From positions 18,074,501 through 18,138,500 of the forward strand of contig NC_071336.1 in the NCBI RefSeq assembly GCF_027744825.2: a DNA stretch of 64,000 nucleotides. Direction: 5' to 3'. Below are positions 42,201 to 51,562 of this stretch, piece by piece. Made by a program: the position numbers and the translations under genes. Below the pieces are notes generated by a model. It was given only the letters and a program-made list of their open reading frames with translations, was not told where the DNA came from and made no database searches. The stretch comes from Synchiropus splendidus (Eukaryota > Chordata > Actinopteri > Syngnathiformes > Callionymidae). Position 1 is the first letter of the stretch, and each line of letters begins with the position of its first letter.

Positions 42201-45200
42201 TCCTGTGTTCTGATCCATCCCTTGCTGAGTGTCTTTTTTTAGAACTTAGATTCACAGGCAACACTGAACAGGTCTCAGTCACAATGTGCTCCAGAATCCC
42301 ATAACAAAGAAGTCGACAGACCAGTAATGAATATATGATGCAATGCACAGTGATAATGAAAAATCAAATAACACATTTGTCATTTCATCTGCACTTTAGA
42401 GCCAATTTGCTTAGATGAGAGTTGGAATGAGCAGTGCAGAGAAAATGCTCCCAAAAGTGAATGCCTCTGTCGGCCGCTCTTGGGAGTGGTCATGGTTCAA
42501 CCTTTAGGTTATTGATTCCACTGGCGGTTTAATTGGCTTTATCAAGCTTGTTACGCCGACATCCCGCCCAGCTGGAGGCATATGTGCCTTTGAGAGCAGA
42601 GCTGATGTGCTTGTTAGGACTTAATTCCATTTCTCCATTTTAGGATGTTGCTCCCTTTCATGGCAAAGCTTCTAAACAAACAACAGCAGAGACTGAATGG
42701 CCTGCAGTTAGATACGTTCAAAACAACAGCCCATCCGTCCATCCATTCAGCCATTTTCTCCCATTTTCCGACACCTAGTCACTGAGGCACGGCCCCCTCA
42801 GTTGGACATGTTCGGAACACATCACTTGGCACCATGAATGGTTTCTCTCATACTGAGGTAGAGATCCCCTAAGAGACCTCCTTCAGCATTTCTGACCATA
42901 AAAATAATCATAGAACCGAAGCAAACTGTCTAAGAAAGATGAGCAGTTCAGGTGTGATGGTACACACCAGTGACTCAGCTCTTCGATTCTCAATGGAAAA
43001 AATGACTGAGTGAAACATCCGATTGGGGGAAGCATCCAGTTTTACCATCTCTGACAAATCTGAACACCCAGAGCTACCAAACATCAAGGGTATCTACAGT
43101 GCCAAATGGGTAGATGGCTTTCACCACAAATTTAGCCACTGCTCTGTGACATTCATCCATCCTGGCCAGGGTCATCCTTTTACTCTGTGATGGCTAGAGG
43201 CAGAACATGAGTGAACACTGTCAGCCTCTCAGCTTGCAACATTCCGGGCGGTGTTAGTTACAGTAGCTACATGCAGCATTAACAGCATAGGACCACTAAG
43301 GCAAATGAAAATGCGATCTGACGATGCTTCTTCGTGTTGCTGGTGTTTCCTTCCTCTGACAAAATACCTTTTCTTATAAAACATAACCAACTTCCAGAGT
43401 TTCTGCAGATTTGGAGCCATTTTTTCAAGTTTGTAAGAGAGCTCAGTTGTTTGAAGTTTGAATATGACAACTGGATCAGGTAATACCTGGACCAGTGGAC
43501 ACACGTCAGACTCGTATCCCTCGCATTCCTATTTCTTAAAAATCAAAACCGCTTGGTGACATCATCCTCTTGAGGTCAGATCTGATCCTTTGGTGTCTCT
43601 CTTTTTCCCATTCATTAATGCATTTCATCCATATTTTCCTCACTTATGGCCTTCATTCTCACCCTTGTCATGACGGGACATGGGACAGAGGTCCCATCAC
43701 TCGTCTCTTTCCTACTAGCGCATGTACCATGTGTACTGGGATGGACAAGGCGGCACTCTACTGTTGTTCTGCTTTACTGTGAGAAGCTGGGAAACAACCA
43801 GGAAGGATTCACATAGACACAAGCACCAGCCCAAATACCTACATGTTTAAAAATAAGCATCACAATCTGCGGCCCATTAGATTTGCAAGCAATTTCTGAG
43901 GAAAACAAGCCCAAAGTCACTGACAACGTCAGTATAACTGGGCTAAATTGGCTGCAACTTATGTTATTTCCTCTGTGTGTAGGTTATGACAGGAGGTTAA
44001 TTGGACACCTGGTGCTCCACCACAGCTCCTGCATGCCCTGGTTGTTGGTGGGTCGCCTGCCTACGGCCTCCTCATTCGTGGCCCAAATTCAGAAGAGGCT
44101 TCTTTCCAGCAGCACGAATAACTTTTCATTATTCTCACAGGCACAAACTTCATTCATTTTGCTCCTTCAAGTCTTCGGAAAAAGAACTGAAATTCCACTA
44201 ACTATAGGAAACAATTATCAGGCGAAACGCACCCCGCGATAGCCACCTGCAGTTATCAGCTCATCAACGATTATTGGTTCTTATTAAGTCCATTATGACG
44301 CCGCAGGAACCCACCGACTCCAATCAATGCTGCCGATGACAGCTGATAATGGCAATTTAATTGGCAGATACCACCGTGAAAGTAAGAAAGAGCAAGTAGA
44401 GAAGTTACATCAATGAAGAGATGCAGTTTTCCAAAGTGATTTGCAGGGTTACTCTTAATTTGGACCGCTGCCACGAGCGCCTACAGCACATGAGGTCTGC
44501 GTTTGTTAATATTCATGGTACACATCAGCCATTATGTGTGATATGCATAATTGGAGAAGCTCTGTCGTGGGTTGCTTTCATCATCATTACTGTCAGTTGT
44601 CAGCACGTAATCATCATAATAACCCTCACCCTTTTCCCTCACAAGTTCTGGAACTGTTTTTCAGCTTTGTGTTCTTTCACCCTCCGGAGTCAACCTTCAC
44701 TCACGGCACAGCAAGCTGATGGCTTACACTCCACCTGCTGCCCCATTATTGCACGCGCTGCTTTAGTTCATCGCCCACCCCGGAAAGTCTGTCCCGCCCC
44801 TCATCATCACACACTCTCGCGCCCGGCCACAGTTCGAACGCCCATCCCCTCCAGGCCATCATTGACGTCCACATTGCAAAAGCTTGAGCTTGTCCTGTAA
44901 AACAGACGAATCCCCACCGTAACTGTTTGACTGGCAGCCATTAACAGTACACAAATGTGATGGCAGCTAGAGACTTTCCAATCTATAGTTCAGGAGTCAA
45001 GAGATCTGCAGCAGTTTTAGATCAAGTCACACAGTGATATGTGAAATTTTGAACTTGTATGGTTTCATTCTTCGAAAGGTTAAAGCTATAACTGCACTTT
45101 AGCTTCAGGCCAAGTGTCCACTGCCTTGAAATGAGAGTGCAGTGAAAGGGCAGAGCTTCAAATTTCCTGGTTGAGCCTCACCTATGGCTGCTGCTCTGAA

Positions 45201-47875
45201 CTTCAATCTGCTGCACAAGAGGTGTCGGTTCCTTGACTCCGAGAAAATCTGCTGCTGCCATGAAGCAAGTCTCTTGAGCTTTATTTTGAGACTCAAAGGC
45301 TTATTTAAACATAGATGTCTATTATTAATGTCCTGTGCATCAAAAATATTGCGCTGGCCAAGAACACAATTCAACACGTACTGAATCTTAGAACAGAAAA
45401 ATAAATAATATATTAGATTTAAACCAAATATTACTTCAGAAAATCACAGAATGGTCACTGAATTATTTTTTTTCTCAAGTCTGTGTTGAAACACAAACAT
45501 GAGTTTAAACGTTTTATGAGTGACAGCATAATAATCTTTTTAATGGTGAGAGAGCCCCTGTAAAGCCAAAAGGATAAATGACAACCTCTCATATAAATGG
45601 TATTACTTTCGCATATAATTACCATGATTTACTTCGGCTAATAACAAGGGCATCTGACAAAAATATGTTCAGCCATGACATACCAAGAGATTAGGGAGCA
45701 AAAAAGGCTTTGACTTTCAATTATTAGGTGTCATTTATTTCTCACAAGCATCTGGAATCTGAGGTTATTGAATTTCACCTTCATTTTTTTGTTTTTAAGA
45801 AGTCAACCTCTTCCACACAAATACATGAAAATTATTTGTAAAATAACTTGTGTCTCTTTGGCATTCAATATTTTCTTAAATTCAATGCCTGTAATAATTT
45901 CTTATATCCAATGCCACCGATCATGGTCGGCTTATATCGGTATTATCGGTGAATGCGGATCACTGCCTGTCATTGCATATCACAAAGACCGATCACATGT
46001 GCCAGCGCTCTGATGAAGCCTCGCGGGTTATGGTGCGTCCGCTCCTGCCGACTCAATGCTCACTCAGCAGCAGCAGCACTTCTGCTGTGGTGCTTCTTTC
46101 AGTCTGTCATGTAAAGTTTGCATCCTGCAGCTCATGCATGGGAAAATGCAGTGCAGCGGATTAAAAGGCTTCAACGCCACCAATTAAATACCTGTACATT
46201 TAAAGCACCAGCACTTGAAGGAGCACAAAGTTTTCGGGTATCATGCAAGTGAGACTGGTTCCTCTTGGCGCAGGTGAGCAATCCCTGAGTATCACATCCG
46301 GAAAGCTAAGCAAATTACCCCCCCCCCAAAAAAATTATTCATTTCACCAAGCTAAATAACCAGCGTTTCTCAGGTGTTGTTTACGCAAAGACAGAAATGA
46401 CAGAATCCGCTGCCGTATTGTAGTGGGTGCAGAGTTTTAGCCACCTGAATCTGAAACTTTTGAAAACAGTGTGGGAGTGGTGGTGAAAGTCGAGTGCTCT
46501 CTCACTCTGAGAGATATTTCATGGACATCGCAAAGTATGCTAGAGCTTCACCAAAATGCGTGTTTGCACATCGAATTTCATGTTTTTCAGTTGTCCGTTT
46601 GACAGAATAGCTGCATGCTTCATTCTGCAAGGTTTTCTTTTTTTCTCGTGCATCTGAATTAAAATGAATTAATAGCTCATGTTTTCACGTCATGTACACA
46701 GATGGGCTCATCATTTTGATTACAAATTCATTGTCAGTCCATGTGATCGGTATCTGTGATCGGTGGTGATCTGCACTCTGGCTGATTGGTATCGGTGATC
46801 GGCAGCAAAAATCCAGTGGTAGGATATTGGTAGTGACATGTCCCCAGCGCTGCTTCATGCAGTAATGCCACGCCCCTGGCTAATAAACCTCCAAAATATG
46901 TGTAAAAAATACATCATCTATTTTTCCATACAAGATCTATGTTGGCATACCAGACAGATCCCTTTCATTTTTGTAATACGACTCACAATAGTGGGTGGAA
47001 GTCAGTCTATTCAATAACATTTTCATTTGAGCTTCTTTTCATTAGATTTTTAATGGTTTTTGCTATTCTGAGCACGTCAAAGAAATCCAAGAAATTCAAA
47101 GGAAGCGGAACTTTAAGTCTTGTTTGATAAATCAAAATATTAAAATGAGATTCAAACCAATGAAGACAGTTTTCCCGCAGGAGACTGTACGAGTCTAACT
47201 TTTGCCAGGAACACCACAGGAATACATGAGTGAGAAAATGAACAATGAGAAATATCCGACGGCATCAGAAATAATTCCCAGCGTGACTTCTTCAACAACC
47301 ACTCCACGCACTATTATTCTTGGAGTACAATTAAATAATTAAACACAATTATGCTGCTGCCTCTTCTCAAATCAAGAGTCAAGTGCTCAAAAACACCTCA
47401 TACAAATCTATCTCCGAACAAAGTCAGCACTCACCCCTCCACGCCTCAGAATGAACGCATCACCTGCTACTTATCGAGAAGTTGTGATAAACAACTTGCA
47501 GTTGCCACCTCTACGTTAACAATAACACATGTTACGGAAGTAAGTAAGTGCATTTACCACTTCAGAAAAAAATCAAACACTCACCTCCAGGTACACAGCC
47601 CAGGGCATGACCAGCGAAGCCACCAGCAGGTCGGCCACTGCCAGGCTGACCACAAGGTAGTTGGTAGTAGTCTGCAGCGAGCGCTCCCTCAGCACGGCCA
47701 GACACACCAGAACATTTCCAAACACGATGGCCAGGATGAGCAGGGAGTACAACATTGCATAGTAGTTTCTCTCCGTTCGCTCTTGGCCTGTCGCCTCCAA
47801 ACTCTCATTCCTCTCATCCCATCGGAGGCCGTCAGACTGGTTCCACAGGGGCTCTGCACTGCTAAACGTTGCCAT
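9012..47875 (-). CDS. drd3: Dopamine D3 receptor, six coding exons
   Basis: The CDS is join of 47875-47585, 34022-33910, 27605-27469, 20314-20121, 11134-10765 and 9208-9012 on the minus strand, 1302 nt, 433 residues (human D3 is 400). It is a Gi/o-coupled class A amine receptor of the plasma membrane that binds dopamine. Visible hallmarks: N54 (1.50), D82 (2.50), amine-binding D117 (3.32) in VTLDVMM, D134-R-Y, TM5 serines 197, 198 and 201, CWLPFF at 374-379, NPIIY at 412-416, and a tail ending at TM7/H8 with terminal Cys433. The conserved disulfide pair is C110-C186. Glycosylation sequons are at N12 and N23. D3 rather than D2 is shown by SISNPDF after FNTT, SNGR near the end of loop 3, THCRTC in extracellular loop 3, the ILSC C-terminus, and no 87-nt D2-type alternative exon. 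ATG 47875 was chosen because upstream frame codons lie beyond a strong splice acceptor. Confidence 0.96.
9209..10764 (-). other. drd3: drd3 intron 5
   Basis: 1556-bp GT-AG intron, phase 1 (donor GTGAGT at 10764). It separates the start of TM6 from its end. The acceptor-side end is pyrimidine-rich on the minus strand. I see no further feature apart from a poly-T run near 10143-10154. Confidence 0.85.
10765..11134 (-). CDS. drd3: drd3 coding exon 5 (third intracellular loop, TM6 start)
   Basis: 370 nt, residues 246-368 plus one base of Gly369. It starts in phase 0 after acceptor CAACAG and ends with donor G|GTGAGT at 10765/10764. Most of it is the variable third intracellular loop, rich in S, P, K, E and Q, with a basic stretch WRKRPK near 264-269. 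The C-terminal part matches the D3 family: VKDLSNGR...TSL, then [14 protein letters not shown] entering TM6. The next in-frame CAG directly at the start makes a NAGNAG tandem acceptor, so isoforms with and without Gln246 are possible. Confidence 0.95.
11131..11140 (-). promoter_or_regulatory. drd3: NAGNAG tandem splice acceptor of exon 5
   Basis: The minus-strand sequence reads CAACAGCAG followed by AGCGTT. Both AGs are in frame: use of the first starts the exon at 11134 (433-residue protein), use of the second starts it at 11131 and drops one glutamine (432 residues). Confidence 0.7.
17660..17731. mobile_element. Palindromic MITE, Tc1/mariner-like, copy 1
   Basis: A 72-bp near-perfect inverted repeat. 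The left arm starts CAGGGGTTGGACAAAATAAT and the right arm is its reverse complement, with a short T-rich centre. It is flanked by TA on both sides (17658-17659 and 17732-17733), the target duplication of Tc1/mariner-type elements. It encodes nothing and could only move with a transposase supplied elsewhere. Confidence 0.8.
18207..18275. mobile_element. Palindromic MITE, Tc1/mariner-like, copy 2
   Basis: A 69-bp inverted repeat of the same family as the copy at 17660, with the same terminal CAGGG...CCCCTG and the same central TAGCTTTAAGG. TA flanks it at 18205-18206 and 18276-18277. It has a few substitutions in each arm. Confidence 0.78.
20040..20063. repeat. drd3: Perfect 11-bp-arm hairpin near the exon 4 donor
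   Basis: Arms CTTGTCAGTCA and TGACTGACAAG are perfect reverse complements separated by TG. On the drd3 transcript the hairpin lies 58-81 nt into intron 4. Function unknown. Confidence 0.6.
20121..20314 (-). CDS. drd3: drd3 coding exon 4 (ECL2, TM5, start of loop 3)
   Basis: 194 nt. The acceptor TGTCCCTGCAG is followed by AT-GAC-CCG, completing Asp181. It encodes [11 protein letters not shown] with the disulfide Cys186, then TM5 [13 protein letters not shown] with agonist-binding serines 197, 198 and 201, then the basic start of loop 3 (RMRRKRI). The donor is GTG|GTGAGA at 20121/20120, phase 0. The exon corresponds to the 191-nt exon of D2. Confidence 0.96.
20315..27468 (-). other. drd3: drd3 intron 3
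   Basis: 7154-bp GT-AG intron, phase 1, donor GTCAGT. It contains a complete solo LTR at 26093-26678 and a balanced-composition stretch at 20850-21200 that may be conserved non-coding DNA. A possible tRNA-related SINE relic lies on the minus strand at about 21655-21725. No gene is supported. Confidence 0.8.
26093..26678 (+). mobile_element. Solo LTR with 5-bp target duplication
   Basis: The 586-bp element begins TGTCATG and ends CATGACA, a perfect 7-bp terminal inverted repeat with the canonical TG...CA ends. It is flanked by ATCTA at 26088-26092 and again at 26679-26683. No internal coding region and no second LTR are present, so it is a solo LTR left by recombination. The 5-bp duplication fits Ty3/Gypsy-type elements and some endogenous retroviruses. 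The strand is suggested by the T-rich body but is not proven. Confidence 0.85.
27469..27605 (-). CDS. drd3: drd3 coding exon 3 (ICL2, TM4, ECL2 start)
   Basis: 137 nt. The first base completes Arg135 of the DRY motif (exon 2 ends AG, this exon starts A). It encodes [11 protein letters not shown] of intracellular loop 2, then TM4 [16 protein letters not shown] and the FNTT sequon. The donor is ACAG|GTCAGT at 27469/27468. The [19 protein letters not shown] run is the D3 form. Length and phases match the D2/D3 gene structure. Confidence 0.97.
27619..27632 (-). repeat. drd3: (TG)7 tract in the exon 3 splice acceptor
   Basis: On the transcript strand seven TG units are followed by TTTCTGTCGACAG and exon 3. 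The dinucleotide repeat occupies the place of the polypyrimidine tract. Confidence 0.85.
28247..28256. promoter_or_regulatory. CArG box (SRF-type site)
   Basis: CCATATATGG matches the serum response factor consensus CC(A/T)6GG exactly. It is a single site in intron 2, and function is untested. Confidence 0.35.
33642..33678 (+). repeat. Possible tRNA-derived SINE relic
   Basis: An A-box-like TAGTTCAACTAGC is followed by a B-box-like GGTTCAAAGCC at 33668-33678. The gap between the boxes is too short for a working polymerase III promoter, so this would be a deleted relic. Confidence 0.3.
33910..34022 (-). CDS. drd3: drd3 coding exon 2 (TM3)
   Basis: 113 nt, too short for a simple ORF search, recognised from the minus-strand translation. 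The acceptor CCACTCCAG is followed by GTG-GTC-GGC-GGC. It encodes W103, the disulfide Cys110, then [17 protein letters not shown] with the dopamine-anchoring Asp117, and AISIDR up to the second base of Arg135. The donor is ACAG|GTGAGT at 33910/33909. The 113-nt length equals the human D3 exon deleted in a reported TM3-deletion transcript, so skipping would shift the frame. The pair after the first loop Cys is C-N here, where human D3 has C-D. Confidence 0.96.
40425..40475 (+). repeat. Fragment of a hAT-like repeat terminus
   Basis: The segment reads GGGCTGAATTTGGCCCCC followed by AGGCCTAGAGTTTGACCC. It resembles the internal end of the family seen intact 250 bp downstream (GGGCCGCATTTGGCCCCC at 41144-41161). 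No target duplication was identified. Confidence 0.45.
40719..41184. mobile_element. Non-autonomous hAT-like transposon with 8-bp target duplication
   Basis: The 466-bp element starts CAGAGGTGGGCAA and ends TTGCCCAGGTCTG, terminal inverted repeats matching at 11 of 13 positions. It is flanked by identical 8-bp copies of GAGTACAC at 40711-40718 and 41185-41192, the hAT signature. The ends carry GGGGCCGGG and GGGCCGCATTTGGCCCCC motifs typical of a widespread fish repeat. It has no transposase frame, so it is non-autonomous. Confidence 0.88.
42720..42900 (+). repeat. Degenerate dispersed teleost repeat
   Basis: It begins with a CCATCCGTCCATCCATT run followed by CATTTTCTCCCATTTTCCG, the decayed form of a common fish repeat that starts with CCATCCATCC and TTTTCTACCGCTTA. 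Boundaries are approximate and no target duplication was found. Confidence 0.4.
44230..44650. promoter_or_regulatory. Candidate conserved non-coding element
   Basis: The stretch has balanced composition, no microsatellite and no repeat resemblance. It carries several homeodomain or POU-type cores (TTTAATTGG near 44357, ATATGCATAATTGG near 44539). This is inference from sequence texture; no comparison could be run. Confidence 0.25.
45895..46830. repeat. Possible degenerate DNA transposon (TATCGG-type ends)
   Basis: Two clusters of TATCGGT/GATCGG words lie about 0.8 kb apart (45905-45985 and 46745-46805). Such words are typical of a class of fish DNA-transposon ends, and a related block occurs at 52590-52970. 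I could not define inverted repeats or a target duplication. Confidence 0.35.
47585..47875 (-). CDS. drd3: drd3 coding exon 1 (N-terminus, TM1, TM2)
   Basis: 291 nt, residues 1-97. A 40-residue extracellular N-terminus starts [11 protein letters not shown] and has sequons N12 and N23. TM1 includes AIVFGNVLV (N54). TM2 includes [15 protein letters not shown] (D82). The exon ends in YLE at donor GAG|GTGAGT (47585/47584), phase 0. The exon itself probably starts at 47917, where CTCCTCTCTCAACAG forms a strong acceptor, leaving 42 nt of 5' UTR before the ATG. Start context is moderate (T at -3, G at +4). An in-frame ATG at 47959 lies upstream of that acceptor, so it was not used. Confidence 0.95.
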
Positions 47876-47894
47876 GGATACGTTCCAGTGACAT
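47862..47894 (-). promoter_or_regulatory. drd3: uORF overlapping the drd3 start codon
   Basis: An upstream ATG at 47894-47892 lies 19 nt before the drd3 ATG in another frame. It opens a 10-codon reading frame that terminates with TAG at 47864-47862, inside the main coding sequence. Its start context (CCC at -3 to -1, T at +4) is weak, allowing leaky scanning. Confidence 0.5.
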
Positions 47895-47917
47895 GGGAGG
47901 TGAGATGTTTGGCAAAC

Positions 47918-50392
47918 CTGTTGAGAGAGGAGGGCATTGTGAGGCATTGTTGGCCCCAATCATCTCATAACCATCTCCGTCCCCGGACCTCACAGACACA
48001 TTTCTCACAATCATCACTCACTCAGATAACTGTCCGCACATGAAGGGGTCACTTCAGTTCAGTGGCCTGCAGTGAAGACCAAGAAGCGCGATTTGAAAAA
48101 TATCCCATGATAAACATGTATCATTGCAGCCAGTGGACGACCACAGAAACCCTCCCAGCACGTAATGCTGCCATGATTGCTTCTGTCAACCTTTTAAAAG
48201 CCAATGATTCCAGTAAAGAGTCTAAACTTCATGAGCAGCATCAGAAAAGCCAGCTCATTTAGACCACTCGTGCCATCCTGAAACATCCGCTGGGCTCCTG
48301 TTCCAGCCTCTGCTCCTTGCACTCCATTCTTCCTCTCATTTATTACTAAACCTTATCTGGCTGGATTCCAGATAACAGTGGCGCTACTCACACTTGTGAC
48401 TTGTGGTAAACAAGCTGATCCATCTTCTACAGCGCTCTCTTGTCTTCCATGAGAAAAAAAAAAAATAGAAAACGTGCTTTTAAAGATTTTCTCTTTAATT
48501 CCATTCTGATTTCTCCGCAGCTCCGGTATCATATGATGTCCACCAGAGACAAAGGGAAGCAGCCACTGATACCAATCACCTTGAAGTCTCCTAGCAGCTA
48601 CAAGTTCATCACAAAATTCACAAACAAGATATCGCATGAGCACAAAGATTCGAGATGTACCATTTTCAGATAGTCACCACTATTCTTCTTGGTGTGTCGA
48701 ATGCCGTCAGATGACATATCACACGAATATTACCAATGACATAGAGGACAAGAAAGTATATTTTTTTCTTTAAACCAATTTTTCCAAGTACTATTGTACT
48801 CTAGTTTGTTCACTTCCTTAAAAATGGATACAAATATTCAAAATATTTGTAGTTGCACCAGAAATGATTTGTTCACATCTCACTCTCAACCATCTTGTTT
48901 TCACCAATAAGGGCGTCATGTTGTGACATCGCCTCAGGATGGAGTCCTTCAATAGGTCAAAGGAAGCGAAACAAACCTGGTGCTGAAAGGCCATAGAAGT
49001 AATTCATATTCTCTGGGACTTTTTGGTTTTACATTATGAGTGTCTATGTAAAAGTGAAAGCATTTTTTTCCTTGTTTATATCTGAGTGACAACAACATGG
49101 TCAGTCAACAGAGACGGACCATTTTACCATTTCTGAAGCAGTGTGACCTTCGCAGTAGTGCATCGATGCACCATTAACCTCTCGTTCACACTTGTTTAAC
49201 GTGTCACGCTTAGAAAGCTGCCACAAAATTAGCCAATCAAAGTGCAGCTCCCACTCATTTCTGACTGTCCTATAATCATCATCAATCTCTGAGATGGCAT
49301 TTACTAAAGTATTTGGTGAATATCGAGGGGAGGAAGCCAAGAGAAATATGATGACACTTAACAGTGTTGCTCCGTGACTGGCTTTGTGCCAGCAGCCTAT
49401 TGTAAAAGTGCACATGTGATATCACAAGCTGTGGAAGACCAGTGCATTATGAGGAGACACCAATGAATCAGTGGATGTACAAATGGCTGTTTCCAGAATG
49501 ATCCTGCAGCCGCAGCAATTACTGGACTCCTTTTATTGATGAAGCATCGATAGCTTTGGGGAAGGAGAGGAGACATTCTAAAGTGGGCTGTGGTGTCTTT
49601 GTGAATGGAGGAAACAGTCGCCGTGCCCCTTGCTGAGGCATGGAGGCGTTCAGGCAAGCTTGGCCAGCTGAAGTTGAAGGTGCCCCACAGACAAAGAGGA
49701 GATAAGTACGTTATGGTGTTGTGGCTCGATTAAAAAAAATCCCATTTTTTAATAATGTATACTAATCGATTATATTTCAATAGAAATGGTTACTTAATTT
49801 GATTTGATAAAATTACCGAAAGAAAACTTTGTTATTGACAAACATTTTCAGACTTTTTTTTTCAGAGACATGGACACTCTGGGCACCGAGGTTTGTCCCA
49901 GCTACATAGGGTGAGAGGCAGGCGACATCAGCCCATCAAAGGACACAGTAGTAGTAGTAAAGCCTAAATCTTTCAGAATATTTAATTTAAGCCGTATATA
50001 AAGACCAAACCTGGCCTGACAAGTCCCGTTATGTGCCCCACAGCAGCATTGGATACATGTAGTTATGAATAATTCAATTTAAAAGTGCACTAAACTACTT
50101 CATTTCCACCCAGAGCGTCTTGCGCTGTGAGTCAGTCGCCCAGCATAGACATGCTGAGTGTACAGTCATTAAAAGGGGCCTCGACATCACTCACTCCCAT
50201 CTGAGTGAGTTTGACTTCCCCACCTAAAACCCACCAACAGCAACTGAAGCAACAGCACCGACTCTCTACTTTACTGATAGTCATCCCTGCTTCCAGACAC
50301 ATTTTTTCTTTCCAACACACAAAGTGGATAAGCAGTCAGCAAACAAGTGGTAATGAAGACACATTAGATCCGTTACATTTCTGCGGCCATGC

Positions 50393-50441
<49 letters not shown>

Positions 50442-50874
50442 CAATTAACGTGTGTCTTGATAATGGGCCCGTGTGCTGGAACAAAACACCATCACGTGCT
50501 GGGAACCCGCGCTAAATAGACCATCGATGTTTCATTCACAAGGTTGGCCAACCTGTCCAATGAAAAGCACCATGTTTGCCCCCCACAGTCATGGAGCAAC
50601 TCCCCTTCGTACATGGCGAGTAATGAATAGGAATTAGTTGCACCTTACTTTCAGCCTGCGCTAAACGCCCGTTACTTCTTTAAAACCACACGTTTGTCCC
50701 TGTCACTGTGATTTAGGGGCACAACCGAGACATTCAATTGAGTCCGAGCCTGTTTCCCGTCGTGGGAATTGCTCCTCTGAGACGATCAATCGTCTTCTCT
50801 CGGCGCACACGTTCGCATCTGAACACACAGTTGCTATTCTAGAACTAGGCAGCGCTTTCAGTGGACACACATAC
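47918..50874 (-). other. drd3: Putative 5' UTR intron of drd3
   Basis: The region lies between a strong acceptor at 47918-47932 and a candidate donor ACAG|GTATGT at 50875/50874. If both are used the intron is about 3.0 kb. It holds a (CA)n microsatellite (50394-50438) and, near 49870-49960, a relic of a fish repeat with the words AGGGTGAGAGGCAGGCG and CAGCCCATCAAAGGACACA. No coding gene is seen. Confidence 0.4.
50394..50438 (+). repeat. (CA)n microsatellite
   Basis: About 22 uninterrupted CA units; a TATG/GTGT type tract on the transcript strand. Confidence 0.97.
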
Positions 50875-51230
50875 CTGTTTTTGTTTTCCAGTGATGAATT
50901 CATCAGACTCCAGGGTGGGAAACGTCTTCAATTAGAGTTAAAAGTTGTCCGGTCAGTGCGTCCTGCGGAGCGAGGCGAGCGGGTGGTCCGCGCCGTGCCA
51001 TTGCGCACGGACTGAGTGGAGTGTGGATGAGGAGAGCGCACGGAAAAATACACTGTTACTTCACTGTGCGCGGCGCTCAGTTGCTCTGTGGCGAGCAACA
51101 CCGCGCGTGGAGCTTTTGACTTTTCAGATCAGATGGAGCGGCTGCGCGCAAACGCGGCGGAGACGTCAGGCGCAGTCGCGAACGACAAGGTGACCAATGA
51201 CCCGCTATCGGCCCGGAGAATGTGAAATGG
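50875..51230 (-). promoter_or_regulatory. drd3: Probable drd3 promoter and untranslated first exon
   Basis: This is a local GC- and CpG-rich island in AT-rich DNA, densest at 50945-51200 with many GCGC words. It carries a CCAAT box (51194-51198) and a CRE-like TGACGTC (minus strand, 51168-51162). The minus-strand end of the island has a good donor ACAG|GTATGT at 50875/50874. D3 genes are known to have non-coding 5' exons, so this is a sensible first exon. The transcription start cannot be placed from sequence. An ATG at 50903 would open a long out-of-frame uORF if this donor joins the acceptor at 47918. Confidence 0.45.
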
Positions 51231-51471
51231 TACTCGCAGAGAATGACCTGAATATGAGTCGTACAAATGACTTGTCTAAATTAAGTCCCTTGGGCTTATC
51301 TCCCACCGTGACCCTGCATCAGTCTGGGTCAGACTTCGCTGCAAGAGATGGCATACTATAACTGTCGCCTTTAAATAGCAGATGTGCGACACCACAGCGC
51401 AAATTAGGTCAGCGTCTTTCAGGGGAAAATCTATAGGCTGACGTAATACTATTTCTGCCGCCATCCTTTGG

Positions 51472-51473
<2 letters not shown>

Positions 51474-51544
<71 letters not shown>

Positions 51545-51562
51545 AAAATGTATATATATATA
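51474..51562. repeat. (TA)n microsatellite upstream of the drd3 promoter
   Basis: About 34 TA units (51474-51542), then a short interruption and a second TA tract at 51550-51562. It lies about 250 bp upstream of the CpG-rich island. Confidence 0.97.

Larger units (their letters stand above)
34023..47584 (-). other. drd3: drd3 intron 1 (within the coding region)
   Basis: 13562-bp GT-AG intron, phase 0, donor GTGAGT. It contains a complete hAT-like element (40719-41184), relics at 40425-40475, 42720-42900 and 45895-46830, a short CA tract at 35637-35652, and non-coding stretches at 42400-42660 and 44230-44650 rich in homeodomain-type TAATT cores. No other gene is supported. Confidence 0.8.

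Noticed and set aside
44421..44900. Plus-strand 159-aa frame in intron 1
   Set aside because: Proline/serine-rich translation of non-coding sequence, no domain or splice support.
9012..47875. Identification as dopamine D2 or D4 receptor
   Set aside because: The TM4-ECL2 run, SISNPDF, THCRTC and ILSC are D3-type; no 87-nt D2L exon is present; D4 features are absent.
47876..47959. Longer drd3 N-terminus starting at an in-frame ATG at 47959
   Set aside because: A strong pyrimidine-rich acceptor (AG at 47919-47918) lies downstream of it, and the extra residues do not resemble any D3 N-terminus.
47351..48043. Longest plus-strand frame (230 aa)
   Set aside because: It is the antisense shadow of drd3 exon 1 and has no family resemblance.
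50205..50519. Frames with HTHTHT or VCVCVC runs
   Set aside because: These are translations of the CA microsatellite.
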